From Acidimicrobiia bacterium (GTDB lineage: Bacteria > Actinomycetota > Acidimicrobiia > Acidimicrobiales > JAHEJN01): a stretch of DNA of 33,356 nucleotides. This document shows positions 1 through 8,529 of this stretch, piece after piece. The stretch is from assembly GCA_029861625.1 (NCBI GenBank), contig JAOTZB010000007.1, positions 1 through 33,356 of the forward strand, written 5' to 3'. Under the pieces are notes generated by a model. The model worked only from the letters and a program-made list of their open reading frames with translations, did no database searches and was not told the DNA's origin. Position numbers and translations under genes: made by a program. Position 1 is the stretch's first letter. Each line of letters starts with the position of its first letter.

Positions 1-2
1 CG

Positions 3-302
<300 letters not shown>

Positions 303-309
303 ACCTGCC

Positions 310-858
310 ATGCCCCGCAACCGCACCAAGGGACGGATCCTCGTCGCCACGCCGGTGCTCTCCGACCCGAACTTCGACCGCACCCTGGTCTTCATGCTGG
401 AGGACAACGATGACGGATCACTCGGCGTTGTCCTGAACAACCCCAGCGACACGACCGTCGGTGCCACCGTTCCGGAGCTGGCCTGGATCGCCGGTGCCGA
501 CGACCCCGTGTTCGTCGGGGGCCCTGTGTCGCCCGAGGTTGCGCTCGCGATCGCCGAGTGTCCCGGCGAGTGCGCCGGGTTCACTCCGGTCGTCCACGAC
601 ATCGGCACGCTCGATCTCTCCGAAGGTGAGGCCTCGTCCGTCGACATCGGTCGAGGGCGGCTGTACTCGGGATATTCGGGCTGGGCACCAGGCCAGCTCC
701 AGGCCGAGCTCGACGCGGGTGCATGGTTCGTCGTCGACCTGCATCCTGATGACGCCTTCATGGCCGAGACGGTCGGGCTGTGGGAACGTGTCCTGCGCCG
801 CCAGCGCGGGGAGATCGCCTGGTTCGCGAACTACCCGATCGCGCCCGAGGTGAACTGA
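310..858 (+). CDS. YqgE/AlgH family protein (DUF179)
   Basis: ATG at 310; MPRNRTKGRILVATPVLSDPNFDRTLVFMLEDNDDGSLGVVLNNPS...VFVGGPVSPEVAL, characteristic YqgE/AlgH motifs. Confidence 0.9.
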   Translation: MPRNRTKGRILVATPVLSDPNFDRTLVFMLEDNDDGSLGVVLNNPSDTTVGATVPELAWIAGADDPVFVGGPVSPEVALAIAECPGECAGFTPVVHDIGTLDLSEGEASSVDIGRGRLYSGYSGWAPGQLQAELDAGAWFVVDLHPDDAFMAETVGLWERVLRRQRGEIAWFANYPIAPEVN

Positions 859-874
859 CCCGACGACGGTCGGC

Positions 875-1540
875 TCACAGCTCACCTGCGATCGCCGTGC
901 GGACGATGCCCGCCATCGTGGCCCGCAGTGCGTCGACCGACGCGCCCCACTCCTCGAGCCCGCGTTGATGGGCCGACACGTGAGCCAGCATCGCCGTGAG
1001 CACTCCGGCCACCGCGTTCGGCGAGCGCCGCGCGACCTCGGCGGCCGCCACTTGGGCCCGCACGGCAGCCGCCAGTGCCTCTCCGACCGGATTCAGCAAG
1101 CGGCGCCGGCAGGCGGCGAACCGCTCGTCGCCCTCGCCGCTCGCGAGGTCGATCACCCGGAGGAGCGGCTGGTTCCGGGCCCAGATATCCAGGAACGCAT
1201 CGGCAAGCTGGTTGGCAGCCTCATCGGCGCGGCGCGTCCAGTCGGCGTCGACGATCACCGCTTCGAGCCGGGCCCCGGACGTGACCGCGAAGTCGTCGGC
1301 GAGAACCAGGATCGCCGAGTGGACGTCGTGGAAGTACTGGTAGAACGTCGCCGATGACATGTCGGCCATCCGGGCTATGTCGACGACGCGCAGCTCGCGG
1401 TACCCGGTCGTCTCGAGCAGGTCGCGTGTGACGTCGAGCAGTCGAGCGCGGGTCTGCTGGCCCCGCCGGCCGGGTATCCGCCCGTCGACTGCCCGTAGCC
1501 CATCGCCAGACGATCCCCCTGCTCCCACGGCGGTCGACAC
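875..1540 (-). CDS. TetR-family transcriptional regulator
   Basis: N-terminal HTH RGQQTRARLLDVTRDLLETTGYRELRVVDIARMADMSSATFYQYFHDVHSAIL. Confidence 0.88.
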   Translation of the reverse strand: MSTAVGAGGSSGDGLRAVDGRIPGRRGQQTRARLLDVTRDLLETTGYRELRVVDIARMADMSSATFYQYFHDVHSAILVLADDFAVTSGARLEAVIVDADWTRRADEAANQLADAFLDIWARNQPLLRVIDLASGEGDERFAACRRRLLNPVGEALAAAVRAQVAAAEVARRSPNAVAGVLTAMLAHVSAHQRGLEEWGASVDALRATMAGIVRTAIAGEL

Positions 1541-1582
1541 TAGTGCTTTGCGCTTTCGCCCGAAGACCGACGCCGCGCCGCG

Positions 1583-2329
1583 TCAGGACACCTCGGCGCC
1601 GACCAGAGCACCGATGCCGTACGTGAACCCGGCCGCGGCGGCGGCGATGGCGACCTGACGCATCACCGACGCGAGGAGCGACTTGCCGGTGAAGCGGGCA
1701 AGGGCGGCACCGACCAGCGCGGCACCGATGACGCCGAGGACGATTGACACGATGATCGCTCTCGTCCCGCCGCCGAAGAACCACGGCAAGAGCGGAAGGA
1801 GCCCACCGAGGACGAACGAGATGAAGGAGGACGCAGCCGCCTCGATCGGGTTCCCGAGCTCGTTCGGGTCGACGCCGAGCTCTTCGCGGGCGTGCACCTC
1901 GAGCGCCTGTTCGGGATCCTCCATGATCCCGCGAGCCATCGCGAGCGCATTCCCGGGATCGATTCCCCGCGACTGGTAGATCTCGGCCAGCTCGACGATC
2001 TCGACGTTCGGGTTGCGCTGGTGTTCGCGGCGCTCGAGCTCGAGCTCTCGCTCGAAGAGCTCGCGTTGCGCCTTCATCGAGACGTACTCGCCGGCTGCCA
2101 TCGAGACCGCGCCCGCGATGAGTCCGGCCAGGCCCGCGACCCGCACGATCCCCTGTGAGCTGTCGGCGGCAGCGACGCCGAGGACCAGCGAGGCGGTGGA
2201 CACCAAGCCGTCGCTCGCTCCGAAAACCGCGGCTCGGGCCCCACCACCGCTCAGGTTGCGGTGGTGAGCCTCTCGCGTACGCGTCAGGGCCTCGTCGAGC
2301 TCGGCATGGTCGGGCGAATCTGCATCCAC
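1583..2329 (-). CDS. VIT1/CCC1-type transporter family membrane protein
   Basis: AAVFGASDGLVSTASLVLGVAAAD...GAVSMAAGEYVSMKAQRELFERELELER plus C-terminal TM segments, typical of VIT/CCC1. Confidence 0.88.
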   Translation of the reverse strand: MDADSPDHAELDEALTRTREAHHRNLSGGGARAAVFGASDGLVSTASLVLGVAAADSSQGIVRVAGLAGLIAGAVSMAAGEYVSMKAQRELFERELELERREHQRNPNVEIVELAEIYQSRGIDPGNALAMARGIMEDPEQALEVHAREELGVDPNELGNPIEAAASSFISFVLGGLLPLLPWFFGGGTRAIIVSIVLGVIGAALVGAALARFTGKSLLASVMRQVAIAAAAAGFTYGIGALVGAEVS

Positions 2330-2338
2330 GGGCCCAAC

Positions 2339-3466
2339 CTACTGCCGAGCCCGCCTGCGTCCCAGCACATGCCAGACCGATGCGCTCATCGAGACGTCGA
2401 TCAAAGTAGACCGAGACTCCTCGAGCGCTTCGAATGCGGCCCAGGCGCCGACCCAACCCGCGACCGGGTCGGCCAACGCGTCACCGACGAATACCGGGGT
2501 CCGGGCGCCGGTCGGCACGACCCACGCACCGCCGGCCACAGCGGCATCGTCGCCGAACGCGACACGATTGCTCGCCCGGCCGTGTCCGGTGATGCTGAGC
2601 CAGGTCGTCCCCGACGCGACGATGCCGACTACGTCGATGCCGAGCTGCGCCATCGCCCGAGGGCGCGAGCTGTCGATGACCAGGTCGGCCTCGAGAAGCT
2701 CGGTCCGCAGGTCCACGACTGCTCGTGGCGACCGGAGATCGATCGACACTCGCCGTTTGGCGCCGTTCAGGCGCCGAAAGAGCTCGGGAGAGCCGTTCGC
2801 GAGCGCATCGGGCCGGTGGGGCGACTCGACCTTCGTCACCGCCGCTCCGGCTGCGGCGAGGAGCCGGCCCACGAGCGGACCGGCCCACATGGCGGAGAGG
2901 TCGACGACGCGGATGTCCGATACGGGCCGGACGGCTCGATCGGAGCCCGTGAGCGCCCGTCGCGCCGGTGCGACGCCGGGCTCCTCACCGACGCTCGCCA
3001 CGGGGATCCCGAGCTCCGCCGCCAACCCGACCAGGTCGCCGACCCGGTGACGCCGCAACTCGTGGCGAAGCTCGCCATCGTCGTCGACCACCGCGGTGCT
3101 CGCCCCCAACCAGGCCGGGAGGAGCTCCCGATCGCTTCCCCTGGCAAGACTCAGCGCGAGCCAGCCGTCGACGGCTTCGTACATCGCGCATCCCCCACCG
3201 CAGGAGACCACGCCTCGTCGTGTGAGACCGTCGAGCCGGGCCCGTTCCGTCAACGACGAGGCGGCATCGAGCTTCGGCGCCGCTCCGCCGAGACGCGTCG
3301 CTGCCGTCGACACTCCGTCGGCGAGCGCAGCGACGGACGCGACGACGGGATTGTCGATCGTGATCGGTTCGCCGTCGGCCGGGCCGGTGAGCGCTGCGAG
3401 CCCTGATCCCTCCCAGTCGGCGGCGTGATCCACGCCGAGCGCACGGGCGGGTGTCGGCAACTGCAC
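2339..3466 (-). CDS. CaiB/BaiF (family III) CoA-transferase, apparently domain-permuted
   Basis: Canonical N-terminal motif VVDLSAMWAGPLVGRLLAAAGAAVTKVESPHRPD lies about halfway through the ORF; C-terminal-like CaiB segments (YEAVDGWLALSLARGSDRELLPAWLG) precede it. Confidence 0.8.
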   Translation of the reverse strand: MQLPTPARALGVDHAADWEGSGLAALTGPADGEPITIDNPVVASVAALADGVSTAATRLGGAAPKLDAASSLTERARLDGLTRRGVVSCGGGCAMYEAVDGWLALSLARGSDRELLPAWLGASTAVVDDDGELRHELRRHRVGDLVGLAAELGIPVASVGEEPGVAPARRALTGSDRAVRPVSDIRVVDLSAMWAGPLVGRLLAAAGAAVTKVESPHRPDALANGSPELFRRLNGAKRRVSIDLRSPRAVVDLRTELLEADLVIDSSRPRAMAQLGIDVVGIVASGTTWLSITGHGRASNRVAFGDDAAVAGGAWVVPTGARTPVFVGDALADPVAGWVGAWAAFEALEESRSTLIDVSMSASVWHVLGRRRARQ

Positions 3467-3566
3467 GAGCCGACCGTAGCCCCGGCCGGGGGTCGGTCAG
3501 GTTGGCAGCATCGATGTGGGTGCGGGATCATGGAACCGCAGGTCAACGACAGAGGAACAACCGCGA

Positions 3567-3875
3567 ATGCAACTTCGACCGGGTACTCGCCTGAAGAGCA
3601 CCGTGTGCGCCACCGAGGTCATCGTCGTGAAGGCCCCGGCCGACGAGATCGAGGTCACGTGTGGTGGTGCGGCGATGGTCGATCCTCCCACGGCGCCGGC
3701 CGAGTCCGGGACGCCGAGCAGCGACGCCGCCGACGGCAGTCAGCTCGGGAAACGCTACGTCGATGCGGACGACTCCATCGAGCTGTTGTGCACCAAGGCC
3801 GGTGACGGTTCGCTCGCGGCGGGCGGCGCCGCGATGGTCCTCAAGGAGTCGAAGCCGCTGCCGGCGTCCGACTGA
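3567..3875 (+). CDS. conserved small protein of unknown function (102 aa)
   Basis: ATG at 3567 (MQLRPGTRLKSTVCATEVIVVKAP...); ends 3 bp before the next CDS; contains two GGAAMV motifs. Confidence 0.7.
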   Translation: MQLRPGTRLKSTVCATEVIVVKAPADEIEVTCGGAAMVDPPTAPAESGTPSSDAADGSQLGKRYVDADDSIELLCTKAGDGSLAAGGAAMVLKESKPLPASD

Positions 3876-3878
3876 ACC

Positions 3879-4943
3879 GTGAGTGAGCTCGGCCTTGCCG
3901 AGGTATGTGACCTCGTCGCGTCGCCATGGGCGCACGAGGAGCTCAGGGCGCCCGACGGCACGCCGCTCGTCACGGTCGACGTCGCATCGTGGCCGACGCC
4001 CCCCGCTCCGGAGGTGATGACGGCAGCGGCCGAGCGACTCCGGTCGCTCCCGGTTGTCACCGTCGCGGTCATCCACGATGACCCGCCACTCGCCTACGAG
4101 CCACTGCTGCGAGCGTTCGACATCGTCGTTGCGCCACCCGACGTCGAGTCCCCCGCCGCCGTCGATCACCTCGACGTGGCGGCCGCGACCGAGGCCGTCG
4201 CGTCTGCCGTGCGTGCCAATCCCCAGGCCGCCGTCTCGATGGTCCAGCTCTCGCGTCTCAGCGAGGCGTCGACTGTCCCCGACGCACTGGTCGCCGAGAG
4301 TCTCACCTACTCGATGTTGCAGGCCGGTCCGGAGTTCGCGGCCTGGCTCGGAGCCTCGGCGCGTGCTGCCGCCGACACCGAACCCGGCGACCCGGTGGTC
4401 GTGACCCGAGACGGTTCCGTGCTCCGCGTCACCCTCGACCGGCCCCACCGCAGGAATGCGTACAGCGCGGCCATGCGCGATCAGCTGGTCGCCGGACTCC
4501 GGTTGGCCGGCGCCGACCCGTCGATCGAGGGGGTGCTGATCGACGGGAACGGTCCGGCGTTCTGCGCCGGCGGTGATCTCGCCGAGTTCGGCACGTCGCC
4601 CGACCCGTCGAGCGGACACCTCATCCGCACCACGCGCAGCGCGGCCTACTGGCTCGACCGACTCCGACGGAACACCCGGGTGCGGGTGCACGGCGCCTGC
4701 GTCGGCGCCGGCGTCGAGCTCCCGGCGTTCGCGGCAGCCATCGTGGCCGATCCGGGAGCCACCTTCCGTCTCCCGGAGGTCTCGATGGGTCTCGTTCCCG
4801 GCGCCGGGGGGACGGCGAGCATTCCCAGACGCATCGGCCGCCAGCGCGCCGATTGGCTGGCCATCACCGGTGCGGGCATCGACGCCCCGACGGCCAAGCG
4901 GTGGGGTCTCGTCGACCGCGTCGAACCACGTCAGAGGCGCTAG
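3879..4943 (+). CDS. enoyl-CoA hydratase/isomerase (crotonase) family protein with atypical domain order
   Basis: GTG start at 3879; crotonase core VLRVTLDRPHRRNAYSAAMRDQL...FCAGGDLAEF...GACVGAGVELPAFAAAIVADPGATFRLPEVSMGLVPGAGGTASIPRRIG; about 170 aa N-terminal part. Confidence 0.82.
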   Translation: MSELGLAEVCDLVASPWAHEELRAPDGTPLVTVDVASWPTPPAPEVMTAAAERLRSLPVVTVAVIHDDPPLAYEPLLRAFDIVVAPPDVESPAAVDHLDVAAATEAVASAVRANPQAAVSMVQLSRLSEASTVPDALVAESLTYSMLQAGPEFAAWLGASARAAADTEPGDPVVVTRDGSVLRVTLDRPHRRNAYSAAMRDQLVAGLRLAGADPSIEGVLIDGNGPAFCAGGDLAEFGTSPDPSSGHLIRTTRSAAYWLDRLRRNTRVRVHGACVGAGVELPAFAAAIVADPGATFRLPEVSMGLVPGAGGTASIPRRIGRQRADWLAITGAGIDAPTAKRWGLVDRVEPRQRR

Positions 4944-4960
4944 AGGCGCTAGAGGCGTTC
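4934..4960. repeat. three tandem 9-bp units GAGGCGCTA/GAGGCGCTA/GAGGCGTTC at a convergent gene junction
   Basis: Direct reading; the + strand stop (TAG 4941-4943) and the - strand stop (cta 4949-4951) both lie inside it. Confidence 0.9.
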
Positions 4961-6100
4961 GATGATCGTGACGTTGGCCTGCCCGCCACCCTCACACATG
5001 GTCTGGAGCCCGTAGCGTCCACCGGTGCGTTCCAGCTCGTTCAGCAGCGTGGTCATGAGGCGGGTCCCGGTGGCACCGAGGGGATGGCCCAACGCGATGG
5101 CCCCGCCGTTGACGTTCACCTTCTCGTGGGGGACCTCGCACTCGGCCATCCAGGCCAGCGGCACGGGCGCGAACGCCTCGTTGCACTCGAAGAGGTCGAT
5201 GTCGTCCGACGTCATCGACGTCTTGTCGTAGGCGTACTTCGTGGCCGCGATCGGACCGGTGAGCATGTAGACGGGATCGTCACCCCGCACGGACATGTGA
5301 TGGACGCGCGCCCGTGGCGTGAGGCCGTGATCGGCGACGGCCTGCTCGGACGCGATCAGCATCACCGCGGCGCCGTCGGAAATCTGGCTCGCGACCGCCG
5401 CCGTGATCCGCCCACCCTCCTCGAGCGGGGCCAATGAAGCCATCTTCTCGAGCGAGGTGCCCCGCCGGGGCCCCTCGTCGACCGCAACATCGCCGTAGGG
5501 CAGGATCTCCCGGTCGAATCGTGACTCGTCGATGGCCGCGAGCGCCCGGGTGTGGCTCTCGAGTGCGAACTCCTCGAGCTGCTCGCGCCTCAATCCCCAT
5601 TTCTCGGCGATGAGCTCCGCCCCCCGGAACTGCGAGATCTCCTGGTCGCCGTAGCGTTCGAGCCAGCCCTTCGACGTCGAGAACGGATCCTCGAAGCCGT
5701 ATGCCTCGCCGGCTTCCATGGATGCGCTGATCGGGATCGCGCTCATGTTCTGGACGCCGCCGGCCACGACGAGATCCTGGGTGCCCGACAGCACGCCCTG
5801 GGCGGCGAAGTGCACCGCTTGTTGGCTCGATCCGCACTGCCGATCGATGGTCACTCCCGGGACCGATTCGGGCAGTCCGGCGGCCAGCCAGGCCGTCCGG
5901 GCGATGTCGCCGGCCTGAGGGCCGATCGTGTCCAGGCACCCCATGATCACGTCTTCGACCGCGGCCGGATCGATGCCCGTGCGCTCGACGAGACCCGTGA
6001 TCACGTGGGCGCCGAGGTCGGCGGGATGTTCGGCCGCGAGACCTCCACCCCGTTTGCCGACGGGCGTCCGAACAGCATCGATGATGTAGGCCTCGGGCAT
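4949..6100 (-). CDS. acetyl-CoA acetyltransferase / thiolase
   Basis: MPEAYIIDAVRTPVGKRGGGLAAEHPADLGAHV...DRQCGSSQQAVHFAAQ...NVNGGAIALGHPLGATGTRLMTTLL...MCEGGGQANVTIIERL. Confidence 0.93.
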   Translation of the reverse strand: MPEAYIIDAVRTPVGKRGGGLAAEHPADLGAHVITGLVERTGIDPAAVEDVIMGCLDTIGPQAGDIARTAWLAAGLPESVPGVTIDRQCGSSQQAVHFAAQGVLSGTQDLVVAGGVQNMSAIPISASMEAGEAYGFEDPFSTSKGWLERYGDQEISQFRGAELIAEKWGLRREQLEEFALESHTRALAAIDESRFDREILPYGDVAVDEGPRRGTSLEKMASLAPLEEGGRITAAVASQISDGAAVMLIASEQAVADHGLTPRARVHHMSVRGDDPVYMLTGPIAATKYAYDKTSMTSDDIDLFECNEAFAPVPLAWMAECEVPHEKVNVNGGAIALGHPLGATGTRLMTTLLNELERTGGRYGLQTMCEGGGQANVTIIERL

Positions 6101-6170
6101 GGATCCCCCTCGTCGTCCGCGTGGCAGCCAGTCTGCCAGTCACGAGGTGCCTTTCACCCTCCTCGGCTGC

Positions 6171-7364
6171 TCATCGTGACGGCTCTCGTGGCAGGCCCAG
6201 CACCCGTTCGCCGATCACGTTTCGTTGGACCTCGTTCGATCCGGCGTAGATCGTGTGGGCGCGACTGTAGAGGAACGTTCGCTGCTGGCGGTCGAGCGGA
6301 TACTGCTCGTCGCTGCCCGCCGGACCGACTGTCGCGGCGACCCCACGTACCTGCATCATCAGCTCGCCGAGCCGCCGATGCCAGTTCGACCAATACAGCT
6401 TGCCGATCGACATCTCGGGGCCCGGCACACCACCGGCGTCGACAACCGTGAGCATCCTCATGTTGTTGTACCGCATGATCTCGAGCTCGGCGTGAGCCCG
6501 GGCCAGCAGCTGCCGGATGCAGGGATCGCCGGCCGTGCCGTTGGCTCGCGCCTCGTCGACGAGCGCGTCGAGCTCGTGCCGGAAGGAGAGCTGCTGGCCG
6601 AGCGTGGACGCGCCCCGCTCGAACCCGAGCGTTCCCATCGCGACGCCCCAGCCGGCCCCCGGCTCGCCCACGACGAGGTCCGCATCGGTTCGGGCATCGT
6701 CGAAGAACAGCTCGTTGAACTCGATACCGCCGGTGATCTGGACGATGGGCCGGATCTCGATCCCGGGCTGGTTCATCGGGACGAGGATGTACGACAGTCC
6801 GGCGTGACGGCTCGACCCGGGTTCGGTGCGGGCGACGACGAAACACCAGTCGGCGTACTGGGCGAGCGATGTCCAGATCTTCTGACCGGTGATCACCCAC
6901 GACTGGCCGTCGAGAACGGCTCGGGTCGAGACGTTGGCGAGGTCGGAACCGGCGTCGGGCTCGGAGTATCCCTGGCACCACAGCTCATCGCCCCGAAGAA
7001 TCGGTGGCACGAAACGTCGCTGCTGTTCGGCCGTCCCGTAGGCCAGCAGCGTCGGGCCGAGCAGGGTGACACCCATGTTGGGCATGCGGCCCGGCGCCCG
7101 GGCCTCCACGTAGGTCTCGTGGAAGATGACCTGCTCACCGAGGGTGCAGGCCCGGCCACCGAGCTCGCTCGGGTAGTCGATGCCGAGCCAGCCGCCGCGG
7201 GCCAGCTCGCGTTCCCACTCGATGAGGACTGCCGGCTCGATGTCCTCCTGTCCGGTTCCGCCTCGTCCCCGCAGGTCGGCCAGCTCTCCGACGAGATGCT
7301 CTTCGAGCCACGTCCGCACCTCGTCACGAAACTCACGCTCGCTGGGGGTGAGGGTGAAGTCCAT
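6171..7364 (-). CDS. acyl-CoA dehydrogenase
   Basis: MDFTLTPSEREFRDEVRTWLEEH...CQGYSEPDAGSDLANVSTRAVLDGQSWVITGQKIWTSLAQYADWCFVVART...TIYAGSNEVQRNVIGERVLGLPRE. Confidence 0.93.
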   Translation of the reverse strand: MDFTLTPSEREFRDEVRTWLEEHLVGELADLRGRGGTGQEDIEPAVLIEWERELARGGWLGIDYPSELGGRACTLGEQVIFHETYVEARAPGRMPNMGVTLLGPTLLAYGTAEQQRRFVPPILRGDELWCQGYSEPDAGSDLANVSTRAVLDGQSWVITGQKIWTSLAQYADWCFVVARTEPGSSRHAGLSYILVPMNQPGIEIRPIVQITGGIEFNELFFDDARTDADLVVGEPGAGWGVAMGTLGFERGASTLGQQLSFRHELDALVDEARANGTAGDPCIRQLLARAHAELEIMRYNNMRMLTVVDAGGVPGPEMSIGKLYWSNWHRRLGELMMQVRGVAATVGPAGSDEQYPLDRQQRTFLYSRAHTIYAGSNEVQRNVIGERVLGLPREPSR

Positions 7365-7419
7365 CGGCGGCGATGGTACGGCCGCTCCCGTGCCGGCCGA
7401 AAGCCGGACGCCGCTCAGG

Positions 7420-8451
7420 TCAGCGTCTCGGTCGACGAGTCGGCGAGGGTCGACCGCGTTTCCGGCGGCGATCGTGCTCCTCCCGTTCGGCGTCCTGGTC
7501 GACTAGCTCCTCGACGAGGCGACGATGTCGCTCGACGCGGTCACCGTCGAGGTCACCCGTCGCCACCGCCGCCTGCACCGCGCATCCCGGCTCTCGATCG
7601 TGCGTGCAATCGCGGAATCGGCAATTCCGGGCCATCTCGCTGATGTCACCGTAGACCCGGTCGACGGCGTCGGCAGCGGCCCACAGACCGATCGAGCGCA
7701 CCCCGGGAGTGTCGATCAGGACGCCACCCCCGGGCAGCACGAACAGCTCCCGGCTGGTCGTCGTGTGCCGGCCCTTTCCGTCGACGTTCCGCACGTCCGC
7801 GATGTCCTGCACATCGGTACCGAGCAGCGCGTTGACGAGCGTCGACTTCCCCGAACCCGAAAGCCCGATGAACACGATCGTCCGACCCGCGATGCGATCG
7901 GCGAGCTCCATCACACCGTCACCCGTCGTTGCCGTGACCCGAACCACATCGACATCGGGGGCCAGCGGCCCGATGACCGCTGCCGCCGCGTCGCCACCGT
8001 CGAGGTCGTTCTTGGCGATGATGATCAGCGGTTCTGCGCCGCTGTCGAAGGCGAGTGCCAGGAATCGTTCGAGTCGAGCCGGCCGCAGCTCCTGGTCGAG
8101 CGCATGCACGATGCCGACCACGTCGACGTTCGCGACGAGCACCTGCTCGGTCAGCCGCTCGGCCGGATCGCGACGCACGATCGCAGTACGCCGTGGCAGG
8201 ACCCGGTCGATGACCGGGCCGAGCTCGTCCTGCACGACCGACACCCAGTCCCCGGTCGCCGGCGCCCGCGCACCCTGGGCTCGTTGCGAGTCCGACAATG
8301 CCCGAATCGCACCATCGGCCGTCACCACGTCGCACTCACCCCGATCGACACGAGCGACGCGGCCGACGACTGCTTCGTCGGTAGCCTCGTCCTGCCAGGC
8401 GCGCGCGACCTCGTCGTCCCAGCCATAGTCGCGAAGCGATGTCGGATCCAC
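7420..8451 (-). CDS. rsgA: ribosome small subunit-dependent GTPase A
   Basis: Circularly permuted GTPase motifs: IIIAKNDLD, GLSGSGKSTLVNALLG, DTPGVRSIGLW, Zn-site CRFRDCTHDREPGC; GTG start at 8451 preceded by AGAAAGG. Upstream part of the long ORF (to 9522) is antisense to another gene. Confidence 0.9.
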   Translation of the reverse strand: MDPTSLRDYGWDDEVARAWQDEATDEAVVGRVARVDRGECDVVTADGAIRALSDSQRAQGARAPATGDWVSVVQDELGPVIDRVLPRRTAIVRRDPAERLTEQVLVANVDVVGIVHALDQELRPARLERFLALAFDSGAEPLIIIAKNDLDGGDAAAAVIGPLAPDVDVVRVTATTGDGVMELADRIAGRTIVFIGLSGSGKSTLVNALLGTDVQDIADVRNVDGKGRHTTTSRELFVLPGGGVLIDTPGVRSIGLWAAADAVDRVYGDISEMARNCRFRDCTHDREPGCAVQAAVATGDLDGDRVERHRRLVEELVDQDAEREEHDRRRKRGRPSPTRRPRR

Positions 8452-8529
8452 GGGAACCTTTCTCGGTGACTCAGCGTTTCGACTCCAGCACCACCAGCGT
8501 GCCCCACTGTTCGTTGTTCCGCCGAGGAA

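Noticed and set aside
1221-2456. 411-aa minus-strand ORF
   Set aside because: Overlaps the TetR, VIT and CoA-transferase genes in another frame; Arg/Gly-rich with no family motifs.
6225-7643. 472-aa plus-strand ORF
   Set aside because: Antisense to the acyl-CoA dehydrogenase and the rsgA end; no motifs.
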